Source of the DNA: Cotesia glomerata | Taxonomy: Eukaryota; Arthropoda; Insecta; Hymenoptera; Braconidae | Direction of reading: 5' to 3' | Assembly (NCBI RefSeq): GCF_020080835.1 | Contig: NC_058165.1 | Span: forward strand, 14,133,961 to 14,197,960 | DNA: 64,000 bases | Shown: in pieces, positions 1 to 10,270 of the stretch | How the letters are laid out: each line of letters begins with the position of its first letter | Numbering within the stretch: position 1 is the stretch's first letter | Made by a program: the position numbers and the translations under genes | Notes under the pieces: generated by a model | The model's database searches: none | Told to the model about the DNA's origin: nothing | The model's input: the letters and a program-made list of their open reading frames with translations, nothing else

Positions 1-1
1 G

Positions 2-382
2 ACTGAATTCATTAATGAAGAAGTTCCTCGTACCTACATAGATTATTTTGACGATTTGTTCTCCAAGATTTCCGGTATCCAAGCTAATGCCGTGGCCAAC
101 CTTGAGAAAGCGAAGAATCGCAGTAAGAATTATTACGATAGAAAACAGAATCCGCGAACGTTCCATCTAAACGACATGGTCCTCCTACTTAAAGAACCTA
201 GAACTTCTAAGTTTGATCCCCAGTGGGACGGACCGTATCAAATCGTCGAAATTTTATCTGACCGAAATGTTAAAATCTTATTGAAGGGACATAAAACTAA
301 AGTAGTTCATAACGATAAACTAAAGTTAGCCCATATTCGGGTAGAAAATGATTCTGAGACTTCTGATAACGAACATGATTAA
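2..382 (+). CDS. Ty3/Gypsy integrase C-terminal end (partial)
   Basis: The frame is open from the window edge to a TAA at 380-382, about 126 codons. It looks like the last part of a Ty3/Gypsy Pol polyprotein, the region after the integrase core. The block KNYYDRKQNPRTFHLNDMV is followed by FDPQWDGPYQIV and VHNDKLKLAH, the usual order of the integrase tail (free-virion-like helix, then the small beta-barrel that binds DNA or chromatin). In an intact element integrase inserts the cDNA into the nuclear genome. The catalytic core lies upstream of the window. No env-like ORF follows. The tail is uninterrupted, so this copy may be younger than the Gypsy element at 39-50 kb. Confidence 0.8.
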   Translation, partial: TEFINEEVPRTYIDYFDDLFSKISGIQANAVANLEKAKNRSKNYYDRKQNPRTFHLNDMVLLLKEPRTSKFDPQWDGPYQIVEILSDRNVKILLKGHKTKVVHNDKLKLAHIRVENDSETSDNEHD

Positions 383-670
383 TGATGCAGATTTTAGGAC
401 ATAGACGCATAAAATCTTCCCGATACCAATTAAACGTATGCTTAACTATTATATTATGTAATTAAAATAAGTTATCAATTACTTATATTGGACTTTAGGA
501 TAGTCGTAATCATAAGAAATAAGTTGAAATTATGTCATTCTAGAATAAATGAATTTAGTAGAAGATTGTAATTAAAAAAAAAAAAAAAAAAAAAAAATTT
601 TTAATTTATGTTCATGTCAAAATTTTGTAAAGCTGTTACTAGGGTAACACCTTTTTGATAAGGGGGAAGG
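383..670 (+). other. 3' non-coding region and polypurine tract of Gypsy element
   Basis: A non-coding stretch separates the pol stop from the LTR. It contains an A-homopolymer at about 571-597. It ends in the purine run AAGGGGGAAGG (about 660-670), which has the position and composition of a plus-strand primer (polypurine tract). No env-like reading frame is present. Confidence 0.6.
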
Positions 671-1604
671 TGTGATATCATATCACGGTTTAGCTGAATC
701 GCGACTGGCGCCGCCTCGCGAGCACTGACGATAGCCCTTTTGATAGCGCTAAATTGAACATTAGATCTATTTATATTTATAAGAAAATTTTGGGAAAACC
801 CCACAACCTAAGTCTAGAGTTTTAGCCATTAGTAAAAAAGGTTATTGTTAAAATGTATTTTTACTCTCTGAAAATTTATCACAATAGACTAGGAATAATA
901 AGATAGTAAAGAGGATTAAGTCATAAATATATAAATTTACTACCTAACTGCTCTCGACCTAAGTAATTATAGAAATTAGAAAATATATTTTCATTTCTTA
1001 AGAAATATAAAATGTTGTATAAAAAAAATGCGAGAAAATAGTCTGAGCCGACTAGTGACCCTCATTTATGACGAGTCTAGCTCAACCACTCAGTCCGGTA
1101 AATTCCCAGAGATGATGAAACTTCGGACAACTCTGCTAGCGAGCCCAGGTAGTTCAACAACGGTCGGAAAGGACGAGTACCTGAGTAGGAGTACAGCTAG
1201 GACCCAATAGGAAAGGAGAGGGACCAATCAACGTTGCCAAAAGGCCAGTACAGCGGAATACTCGGATGGTAGGGAGAGTCGCCCCCGCCACTTCTAGTGC
1301 TAGGAGTCGGACTTAGACATATTTGAGAAATATCAGAATATTATTCGAGCTCAGACCTATCACCTCGTTTCTAATTTTGTGTAAAGTCTTTTGAATACAT
1401 ATTTCAATTTAGTTAACTTAATTCCGTTCAAAAATTTATTTAATTTATATTCACATATTATCATCTTCCTCATCCTATAAATTCCCGTTGATAAAGTTGA
1501 GTATTTCAATATTCCCGGGCGAATCAAAGACCACGTCGGTAACTTTAAATTTAAATCAAGATTTCCATCGTTGTCCACCAGGAGAAGGACATAACAACAT
1601 CACA
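671..1604 (+). mobile_element. 3' LTR of the Gypsy element
   Basis: The sequence starts TGTGATATC directly after the polypurine tract and ends AACATCACA. This gives a TG...CA element with the short inverted ends TGTGAT/ATCACA and a length of 934 bp. The 5' LTR lies outside the window, so neither LTR identity nor the target-site duplication can be checked. Short ORFs inside it look fortuitous. Confidence 0.6.
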
Positions 1605-1865
1605 TCCACTAGTGCACTTGTGGACTCGTGGAGGCGACGCGATGATATTAGAAATGCCCCTTTTTTCATGCCGCCATTTTTGTCATGCGCACATTCAAAA
1701 ATAACGCCGGATCGTTTACATTTTTTATCACAACATGCAGAGACTAGTCGAAACGTGTTGAAATCTCGCTGTGAATTGCACATAAGTTGCTGTTATAAAA
1801 TTAATTAAATTATATTAATTTTCTAGCAATTATTGTGGTAAAAGTACTTATGAAAATAATTTATT
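1605..1865 (+). promoter_or_regulatory. Upstream region of the kinase gene, abutting an LTR
   Basis: These 261 bp lie between the LTR end and the first ATG of the kinase gene. The first half is mixed composition and the second half is AT-rich. I see no clear TATA box or initiator. An LTR this close could donate a promoter or displace upstream control elements; that is inference. Confidence 0.35.
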
Positions 1866-4039
1866 ATGAATTTTGTAGAAGTGTCTGACAGTAAAATGTC
1901 AGTGCACTTACCAATAATAAATAATAGTTTAAGTATACAAACTATTCGTGGATACTTTCCAAATGTAAGTGGGCTTACATTTATTAATGAAAATAATCAA
2001 AAGTGTGGACTTAGCATAGTCAATGATAAATTCGAATTGTTGCCTGGTGTAAGTAAATATGAAGTTCACAGTTGCAATATTTTAAAAGGTAATTTTTTTA
2101 CTAATATTTAAAGTTCAAAGTATTAATATTATTTTCATATATTCCATAGATAGTAAAAGTAATATTTTTTAAGAAGTTTTGTTATTGAAAATTTAATAAA
2201 CGCAATGTAGATAAACCAGATTATAAATTACACCACAATAATACTTTGACTTTACTTGGTTATATATTTTATAATTTCATTTTAAATGCAAAATCTAATT
2301 ATTATTTTGGTTCCAACAGAGCATAATGTCAATGACATAAAGAGAAAAAAGATTACTGAGATAATGAAAGTAATTGAAGGAAAGTCAAGTGATAAGCCTG
2401 CATCAGTTAAAAACCAAGAATACGAAGTAAGTTATAATTCTGTTTAATTTAGTTGTAAGCTAGTTTGCATCAAGTCCATAAGTATCTTGTATACAATTGC
2501 TTGTCACTTATTATTAGTATGTATCATAACAACATGAATATTTGAATTGTCTAACCAAAAAGTTTTCAACAGGTACCGGCTAAAAAAGTTAAAAAAATCA
2601 TATGCGTAGGATGGAGACACAAAGCAAATCCGCAAGATAACCGTTACGTACAAATGAAAGAACCTCTGGGTGGAATAAAAAAAATTGAGGTGGATAATAG
2701 TAAAGAGTATACTTTCGAAGAAATAAAGGAAATGTCAATTTCAGCTATGACAAATGAATTTAATGAGAACACATTAAAAAATTCATGCATTAAACTAGCC
2801 ACTAATAAAAAAGAAGAATTTGAAGATTTTACCAATTTAAATGGGAAGAAGTGCAAATTTTAGGAATTTATTAACCAAAAACTTAAAATGAAAAACTCCC
2901 AACTACTATTATTTTTATTGAGCACGAGTGAAGCAAAGAAAGATAAAAACAACAATGTAAAACCCCAACAAGTTCCTACTTCGAGAGTACAGATGAGGTC
3001 CACCATTTCATCATCAAAGAGAGGATGTCGGTCAAAAATTCATTTTTCGGTTAATCAGCAAGGGTCTTCGGTAATATCTTTGAAAAGCAAAGACTCAGCT
3101 GTAAATGTACCGAATAAAGAACCATCGAAACCCACGAGGGTTGAAAGTCCCCTTCTGCAACCATCAACATGTGAAGGCGAAGAAAATTTTTCAGTACCAA
3201 CAATTGAAGAGCACGACTTAGAGTTTACGGGAACTACATTGGGACAAGGTGCATTCGGATGCGTAAAGCTAGCTTTTTGGAATGGCTCGGAAGTCGCAGT
3301 TAAATGCTTAAACGCTAATGATAATATAAAATATCTAATTCGGGAAATAAAAGCTATGGACTTAGTCCGTCATCCCAATATAATCTCAATTATGAGTGTA
3401 TGTTTCACCGATTTACATACTCACATAGTTATGGAATACTTTAAGAGTATAACTCTGACAAAATACATCTCAAACATCAGTACAATCCTTGATTATCCTG
3501 TTAAGAAGAACAGGAATTACTTTATTTCCCATCAAATTTGTAAAGCAGTGGCCTACATGCATGGATTAAATCCGAATATTCTACACAAGGATATAAAGCC
3601 TGATAATATCCTAATAAATCAGGAATTATTAGTGAAACTCTGTGATTTAGGATTAAGTAAAATAGGTGATCTTCCATCAAGTTTAAACACAACTATTGGT
3701 CGAAACTTCCACGGTACACCAGTGTACATGCCACCGGAAATATTAATACTTAATGAACCAGGAACCACTCATTCGGACGTATGGTCTATGGCTTGCTGTA
3801 TAGTGGAGCTGTTTTCTGAAGAAAAAATATGGGAAGTTTTACCAATCTTTACTATTCCTAACTTAAGGAGCACAATTTTAAAGTTAAAGAAACCGAAGGC
3901 TTTAAACAATGTACCTCTTATTATACGTGACCAATTAAGTCAATGTTTCGAACATGAACCGTTAAAAAGGCCCAATGCATTGATGTTGCTGCAATTGTTT
4001 AGACGCCTCTACAAAGAATCGCCGGATAATACTAAATAG
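1866..4039 (+). pseudogene. Spliced gene: TDP-43-N-like domain plus protein kinase, with in-frame TAG
   Basis: Four pieces join in one frame. Exon 1 (1866-2088) ends G|GTAATT; exon 2 (2320-2426) has a CAACAG acceptor and GTAAGT donor; exon 3 starts at 2573 after CAACAG; the kinase part runs to 4039. Exon 1 resembles the TDP-43 N-terminal ubiquitin-like fold (IRGYFPNVSGLTF, then CGLSIVNDKFELLPG). Exon 3 carries a GWRHK...LGGIKKIEV block that I recall from invertebrate multidomain proteins. A single TAG at 2861-2863 interrupts the exon-3 domain before the kinase. Flanking residues (KCKF, then EFINQKL) read through with no other lesion, suggesting one nonsense change at an ancestral Trp or Tyr codon. 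It could instead be a sequencing error or recoding. Exon 3 is coding-like up to the stop, so an intron around it is unlikely. Confidence 0.65.
2888..4039 (+). CDS. Protein kinase domain ORF (TKL-like Ser/Thr kinase)
   Basis: The 383-residue open frame starts at the first ATG after the in-frame TAG. Residues 1-105 are low-complexity and Ser-rich; 110-375 form a complete kinase fold. Landmarks are a glycine loop GQGAFG (119-124), VAVK with catalytic Lys139, helix-C Glu153, catalytic loop HKDIKPDN (Asp235, Asn240), DLG instead of DFG (Asp253), MPPE (Glu284), DVWS (Asp297) and a late Arg361. Every residue needed for phosphotransfer is present. The fold looks closest to the tyrosine-kinase-like group (IRAK/MLK type), probably with Ser/Thr specificity. 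No signal peptide or membrane segment is evident. Substrate and pathway are unknown. It may be the C-terminal half of the gene starting at 1866, or be translated alone if the stop is real. Confidence 0.8.
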   Translation: MKNSQLLLFLLSTSEAKKDKNNNVKPQQVPTSRVQMRSTISSSKRGCRSKIHFSVNQQGSSVISLKSKDSAVNVPNKEPSKPTRVESPLLQPSTCEGEENFSVPTIEEHDLEFTGTTLGQGAFGCVKLAFWNGSEVAVKCLNANDNIKYLIREIKAMDLVRHPNIISIMSVCFTDLHTHIVMEYFKSITLTKYISNISTILDYPVKKNRNYFISHQICKAVAYMHGLNPNILHKDIKPDNILINQELLVKLCDLGLSKIGDLPSSLNTTIGRNFHGTPVYMPPEILILNEPGTTHSDVWSMACCIVELFSEEKIWEVLPIFTIPNLRSTILKLKKPKALNNVPLIIRDQLSQCFEHEPLKRPNALMLLQLFRRLYKESPDNTK

Positions 4040-4116
4040 TAAAAGAAAGAAAATTCATGTAAAAAAAATTTCAACTGTAAGTATGAACCTTTAATTAGTT
4101 AGTAAGTTGATTGAAA

Positions 4117-4122
4117 AATAAA
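4117..4122 (+). terminator. Poly(A) signal AATAAA of the kinase gene
   Basis: An AATAAA hexamer lies 78 bp after the kinase stop codon and is followed by T-rich sequence. It is the nearest canonical signal, but the region is very AT-rich, so chance occurrence is possible. Confidence 0.45.
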
Positions 4123-4828
4123 TTTTATTTTTATATGCTGAACTAGAAAAATTTGGCGACAATACCTTTAAGAAAAGTATCTTTGTTATGAGTAGAGTTT
4201 ATTGTTATTTTTTTTTTATATTTTATATACCTATGATTATGTAATCTCTGAAAAAACTCTGACTGTTGCTAGATTATAATTAGCCGTGAAATACCATGAC
4301 AGATTATTAGATTAAAATTAGATTAAATTAAGAAAAATGTAAATATAATCTGTTCAAATATTGCAAAAGCTAAAAAATTTTATAAAGTAATATTTATTAA
4401 ATATTTATTGAATAATTATAAGTAAATAATAATTATTGCGTTTAAGATAAATATAAAAAATGATTGCAATGTATCAGTGACTGAATATGGTAAAAGTAAA
4501 TAATATTAAAGTTGGATTAGTTTTTTTATTTTTATAATGTCGATTAAAAAAAGTAAATAAGTGTTTGAAAAATCGGCAATTAAATATTTGAAAAGTATTG
4601 AAAAGGTTTGATTGTACTTTTGATTTATATTATTATTATCTGTGAGATTGTATGTTTTAAAAAAAATTGTTTAACTAAAAAATATACTAACTTGCAATAA
4701 ATTAAAAAATATTATTGTTCAACAGAATTAATGTTATATTTTGTGTTTTCATTATACCATGTACCAGAAAGCTCCACAAAAACTTTATGGATAACTACAA
4801 AATAAGTACTTACTACCCTAATGGATGC
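4123..4828. other. AT-rich intergenic stretch
   Basis: No ORF, RNA gene or repeat structure that I can support is visible here. Composition is strongly AT-rich with many short homopolymers. Confidence 0.5.
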
Positions 4829-5317
4829 GTCCGACATCGAAATTTGAGTTCCGACTAGTCGAAATGTGCACTAATCCGACGTCGGAATTGTAATTCTGAC
4901 ATTTTAAACACTTACGTAGTATAAAAATCGTCAAATTGTTAAAATATGAATTATTTGATGAGGATGTTTCCGTATACTCGAGTCAGAATCAACTCTGCGA
5001 AAGATTAAACCGACAGTCTCTGTTCTGAGTATCAGATAACTATTTCCGACGTCGGAAATCTTTTTCCGACGTCAGTGTTATTTATGACTTGAAATTATTG
5101 ATATTAGTTGGCGATAATTTATTAATTCAAATTGTAAAAAGGGAAATTGTTTAACTAAGTTTTTCACTGTACTGAAGTCAAAATCAACTCTGCTAAAGAT
5201 TGAACTAACACATTTAGTTCTAAGCATTAGCTCTCTGTTTCCGACGTCGACAATTTTTTTCCGATGTCAGTATTATTTATTTCTTGCAATTATTAATAAT
5301 ATTTGCCTATAATTTAT
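4829..5317. repeat. ~197-bp satellite, left block
   Basis: About two full monomers plus a degenerate leading piece. Each monomer has a block around TCAACTCTGC, then TTTCCGACGTCGGAAA-like and TTTTTCCGACGTCAG motifs, then ATAATTTATT. The same motif pair recurs at about 5042 and 5241, giving a ~197-bp period. The array resumes at 6594 after an inserted LTR. The CCGACGTCGG core is a perfect palindrome. Confidence 0.75.
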
Positions 5318-6593
5318 TGTTACGTCCGGAATTTGGACTTTTTTTTGAAAATAATTTAGTATTCGGCCCAAGTCGATTAAGACCTATAGACCGGGAACTC
5401 TTGAGACTTAATTTATTGAGAAAGATAGGTTTTGTTTTAATGATTAGATTTGTAGTTTAAATTTAATACATATATTGTTTAAGAATCAAATTATCGCTTA
5501 AAAATTACAGTTTATATACAATGTTTAGTTTTGAATCCGTTTAACACAATAAGTAATGTTTTAAAATTATACCTGGTTTGTCACTTTCAATTAATTTTAT
5601 AATTTTCACTACAACTGATTTTAATTAACACTTTATTCTTGATTTACGATTTTAATATTTATAGATTGGTGTAATTATTGATTTTATTTTTTTTGTATTT
5701 AATTTGAATATTCTTAGGACGATGTTAACACTAGGATGTCCTAGACACGAGAGAGCGATACGACGACAGTTTTCCGGGGCTGAGAGTTTAGGTGGGTCCG
5801 ATAATTGAAACAGTAGGGGGACAATGTATCCAATTAGCTCTCTAGTTTGGGACTTCCACCCTCTCTCTAAATGTTCCGGGAAACTAGCTGTGCATCGACT
5901 ATCTTGTGTGTTATCTCTTACAAGGGTATAGGTATATTCCTAAAGTTAGTGGTATATACATCTGTCCATGTATAGGCACATCAATACACACACAAACACA
6001 TTTATTCTTATGCGCACAATATTTTATGTTCTATTTGAAACTATTTTGTTACATTATTTCCTAAATTTATTCAGTACGTTGATTTTTCAAACATCTTCAC
6101 TTTATAAAAAAAAAATTCATCTTTTAGCTTAAATCCTTTTATTCTTATATAATATATCTTAAATCTCCCTTATTACTTTATTTTACCTTCAGTATTTAAT
6201 AACTATATTTGTTGAGTTTATTGTTAACTCTCATATTTTTAAAGACTTTCAATTATTCTGAATTAAACAGTCGTATTAAATATTTCTTAAATTATTCGTT
6301 GTACTATTAATATTTCTAGTTGATATTCTCTAAAATTATTTTATGTGATACTCAAAAATTCTTTATAATTCCATTCAACGTGGCTCATGCAGGCGACTGT
6401 TATCTAAAATCATTGTTTGCATTGCGCCGACCGTAGTTTCAAACACATTTTGAACTACCTAAATACTCACGTTGAGTCATAAGGAAAATAAATTTTACTG
6501 TAATAATATTTAAACGGAAATAACTGAGAGATAAAAATAAAACAAGAAAATATAAAAAATAATGAAAATTAAAAAAATGTCTAGGACATAACA
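5318..6593 (+). mobile_element. Solo LTR inserted in the satellite
   Basis: The 1,276-bp element starts TGTTACGTCC and ends GGACATAACA, a TG...CA element with near-perfect inverted termini. TTAT lies directly on both sides (5314-5317 and 6594-6597), a 4-bp target-site duplication as in Ty3/Gypsy. Removing it restores the satellite monomer, as judged from the uninterrupted copies. It has no coding capacity, which indicates LTR-LTR recombination. Orientation is assumed, because a solo LTR has no gene to fix it. Confidence 0.8.
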
Positions 6594-7106
6594 TTATTAA
6601 TTGAATTGAATAAATATAAATTGTTAAAAAGAAATTTTTCCTTATACTTCAGTCAAAATCAACTCTGCAATAGATTGAACCAACACATTTGGTTCTAAGC
6701 ATCAGATCTCTGTTTCCAACGTTAAAAATCTTTTTCCGATGTCAGTATTATTTATTACTTGCAACTATTCATAATAGTTGGCTATAATTTATTATTGAAT
6801 TGAATGAATATAAATTATCAAAAAAGACGATTTCCATATATTGAAATCAAGATCAGCTCTGCAAAAGATTGAACCGACACAGTCTGTTCTGATAATGAGT
6901 ATCAGAATCCTATTTCCGAAGTCGAAAATCTTTTTCCGACGTCAGTATTATTTATTACCTGCAACTATTAATAATAGTTGGCTATAATTTATGAATTAAA
7001 TTAAATGAGTATAAATAAATACAAAAGACTTTTTTCGTATACTCAAGATAATATGAGCTCTGCCAAAGATTAAAACACACAGTCTTTTTTGAGTATCTGA
7101 TTTCTG
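6594..7106. repeat. ~197-bp satellite, right block
   Basis: Two full monomers and a truncated third, with the landmark motifs at about 6715 and 6912. The last monomer is cut inside its GATTTCTGTTT segment by the A-tail (T-run on this strand) of the LINE at 7107. Sequence continues logically from the block before the solo LTR. Confidence 0.75.
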
Positions 7107-7379
7107 TTTTTTTTTTTTTTTTTCTTTTAGGGGGGGGGGATTCCATTTTGCGGATTCCAGGCATAGCAGTTTCGCCGGGATATGTGACGACTCGACGCAG
7201 CGTCATACTAAAACTCGACGCTAACGCCCCTACTCACTAAACCCTAAACCCTTTTTCTTCTTTCCTCTAATCCCTCATGGAAACCGCCGTCAGGCATTAC
7301 TTCGTGAGGGGAGGAACTAGCTACTGCTCTTCCTTCTGGTGGCTAAGGTGTTAACTTCCATCCTTCTGGCTTCTGGTAT

Positions 7380-10166
7380 TTGCTCTTCTTCTTTCGGTGG
7401 AACGCAAGTCTTTGAAGACTTCTGTTTCAAACGTATTGGTAGCCTTCCAGGCAGCTTCTGACGACAACATTGCTTCCACTAATGAATCTGGTTCCATTCT
7501 CGGGTTCAGGATCCTCTCCAACTCTTCACGTTATGGTTCGAAACGAGGACATACAAAGAAGACGTGCTCCGCATCTTCATCAACTCCTGGGCAGGACGGG
7601 CACTCCGAAGAATCATCGTGCTTAAAGCGGTACAGATACTCTCGCAAACACCCGTGTCCCGACAACATCTGTGTGAGATAGCAATTGACCTCGCCGTGAT
7701 TCCGGTTAAGCCAAATGTCGATCCGAGGTATGAGGCGGTGCGTCCACCTACCCTTCTCTGCAGCATCCGATTGTAGTTGCCATCGGCCTATGCTCTTCTG
7801 CCGTTCTTCAATTCTAAGTTCTTCAGGGCTCAGTGCAGTTGACCTTTTTCGTTGGTAAAGGGCCCGTTTTTCCTCTGCTAGAACTTTAAAAGGTAGTGTT
7901 CCGGCAATGACGCACATTGCTTCTTCTGATATTGTGCGGGAGGCACTAGCTATTCGTAGGGCACTCAGTCGGTATATTGGTCCAGCTTTTCTCCATGATT
8001 CTTGGGTTTCCAGTGCATCAGCCCAAATGGATATTCCGTATGTGAGCACTGATGTGACTACTGATGACAATAGTAGCCTCCTGCTCCGCATTGGGCCTCC
8101 GATGTTAGGCATCAGCCGTGCAAGACTAGCCTTCACTACTGACGCTTTGTCACTGACCTGTTTTACCTGCTGCTTGAAATTGAGTCAGGCATCCAGCATC
8201 ACTCCCAGATAACGGATAAATGGTTTTGATGTGATTTCTTGTTCTCCGACTCTCAACGATAGTTTCTACCGTTTTTCTACTGGTGATGAGCACTGCCTCG
8301 GTTTTATGCTTGGCTAGTTGCAAGTTCACCATGTCCATCCACAAATTGTCTCGTCTGAATGTAATATCAAATGCCATTTCTATCTCTTCGAGGTGCTTTG
8401 CGACGATCACGACAGCTACGTCATCCGCATATGCTACAAGTTTGACTCCTGTAGGCGATGCTATTCTCACGAGGCCATCATACATGATGTTCCATAGCAG
8501 AGGACCTAAGACTGATCCCTATAGCACTCCTCCGGTGATTTCGTACACTTCCGTACTGTTCTTCGTGTCATATTTCAGGACCCTATTTGTGAAGTAGCTC
8601 GCTACCATTCTGGGAAGGTATCCTGGTACGTTTTTTTCTTCTAGAGCCCGCATGATGCAGGAGTGCATCGACTACAGCCTCTATTCTCTGATGAATTATG
8701 CGCACGAATATCTTTCCGGCCGTGTCTAACATGCAGAGTGGTCGGTAGGATGAGGGTTCTTCCGGCAGCTTTTTCCCCTTTGGAAGTAGCACTAGCCGTT
8801 GCTGTTTCCACTTCTGGGGAAAAGTTCCTTCCTTCAGGCATGTATAGTAAACGTCCAGGAATAATGCCGGTGCTGCCCTAAGGATTGATTTCAGGGCAAT
8901 ATTAGGGATTCCGTCCAATCCCGGCACCTTATTATTCGCTACTCGATTGCCTGCCTCTATCGACTCATCCAACGTGATAGTTGGGATGTCTTCAGGATTG
9001 AGCTGCTCCAACTTGTAGGTGAATACTGGCTGTTGGGAAAACAGCGCAGTAACAATTTTCTTTAGGAGCTGTGGACACGTAGGTGATGGCATTGGCTGGC
9101 ATTTCAGGTGGGTCATAACCACCTTATACGGTCTGCCCCATGGATCTTTCTCTACGTCTGTGACCAGTTCCTTCCAGCAGCGTCTTTTGCTTTCTTTGAT
9201 GACTTTGTTCAATTCATGACGGGCCTTTTTATACTCTGCCAACAGCTCTGCGGAGTTAGGTCGTCTGTAGCCACGCTGAGACTTTCTTCTTTTTTTAAGA
9301 CACTCTGAACGTAGGATGCTAATGTGATCGTTCCACCAGTGCACCGAAGGTCTTGAATTCATGCCACATTTCCGGGACATACTGGCGTCGCAGGCCTGGG
9401 TGACTCTTCTCATTAGGTCCTTGATCTTCTCTTCAGCAGTTTCTACGATGATCGGATCGCACTCTAGGGCTACTACTAAAGCAGTGAGGTCGAGAGATTT
9501 AACTTTCCATCCAACCACGCTAGCGCTCCTGTTGATTCTTGTTAGATTCTGGCCAGTTTATATTTCTCATAGTATCGTACTATGGTCGCTGGCGTTGTAG
9601 ATGTTCAAGACTTTCCAAGAAAAACCTCTTCGAGCTAAGCAACTGCTGACAAATGTGAGGTCGACAATTGAGTTTGCCTCTCCCTTAGTATACGTTGGCG
9701 TATCACCGGTGTTAAGAAGGATCACGTCCAGTGTGGCCATTGCCTCGAGAAGTGCTTTTCCACGTGTATTAGTGAACTTGCTGCCCCAGTCTGCTGCCCA
9801 GGAATTAAAGTCACCAGCTATTGCCACAGGAAAGTGTTTTCTTGCATCCTCAGTTAGCCGATCAAGGAAGTCTTCAAACTGTTCATTAGAGAGACTAGGT
9901 GGTGCATAGCAACTGTAGAAGCAGAGGCCATCTACCCATGCTGCTACGAAGCTGGCTTCTTTATTGTTGACTGTTCTCTGAAAAGGACATTTACTGCAAG
10001 ACCAGATGACGGCTTTGTTAGTGCTGTCGGATTCCCAGGGTTGGTTACTCAGGTGTCTATAAGGCTCACTTATAAGTGCTACGTCTGCCTCTAATTCGCG
10101 CACAGTTTGTATGAGCAGGTCATGCGCAGCCTCACAATGATTGAGGTTGAGCTGCAATATCTTCAT
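7380..10166 (-). pseudogene. LINE copy 1 ORF2: endonuclease, RT, C-terminal CCHC (decayed)
   Basis: ORF2 would nick the target with an APE-type endonuclease and prime reverse transcription there. The endonuclease (10166 to about 9560) keeps LQLNLNHCEAAHDLL, AGDFNSWAADWG and SDH, then hits a TGA where the sister copies have Trp. RT follows (9518-8150), with PKGKKLPEEPSSYRPLCMLDTAGKIF, then LGPLLWNIMYDG and VAYADD. A deletion near 8650 removes the stretch holding the RT motif-A aspartate (ALDIKNAF in the other copies). The C-terminal part (8136-7531) ends with the R1-type CPSCPG...HVFFVCPRF knuckle. Several further stops are present. It cannot make a working enzyme. Confidence 0.85.
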
Positions 10167-10270
10167 GTTCTTGGCTTCGTTATCTTCTGGAGCGCTTCTT
10201 GGAAGACGGGGCATCTGTTCGTGCCTGCATAGTGAGCCGCCTTTTCTACGCCGTGCCGTTCAACGCACAG

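Noticed and set aside
1488..1808. 106-residue frame before the kinase gene
   Set aside because: It spans the LTR end and its flank, has no recognisable motif, and a similar length is open on the opposite strand by chance.
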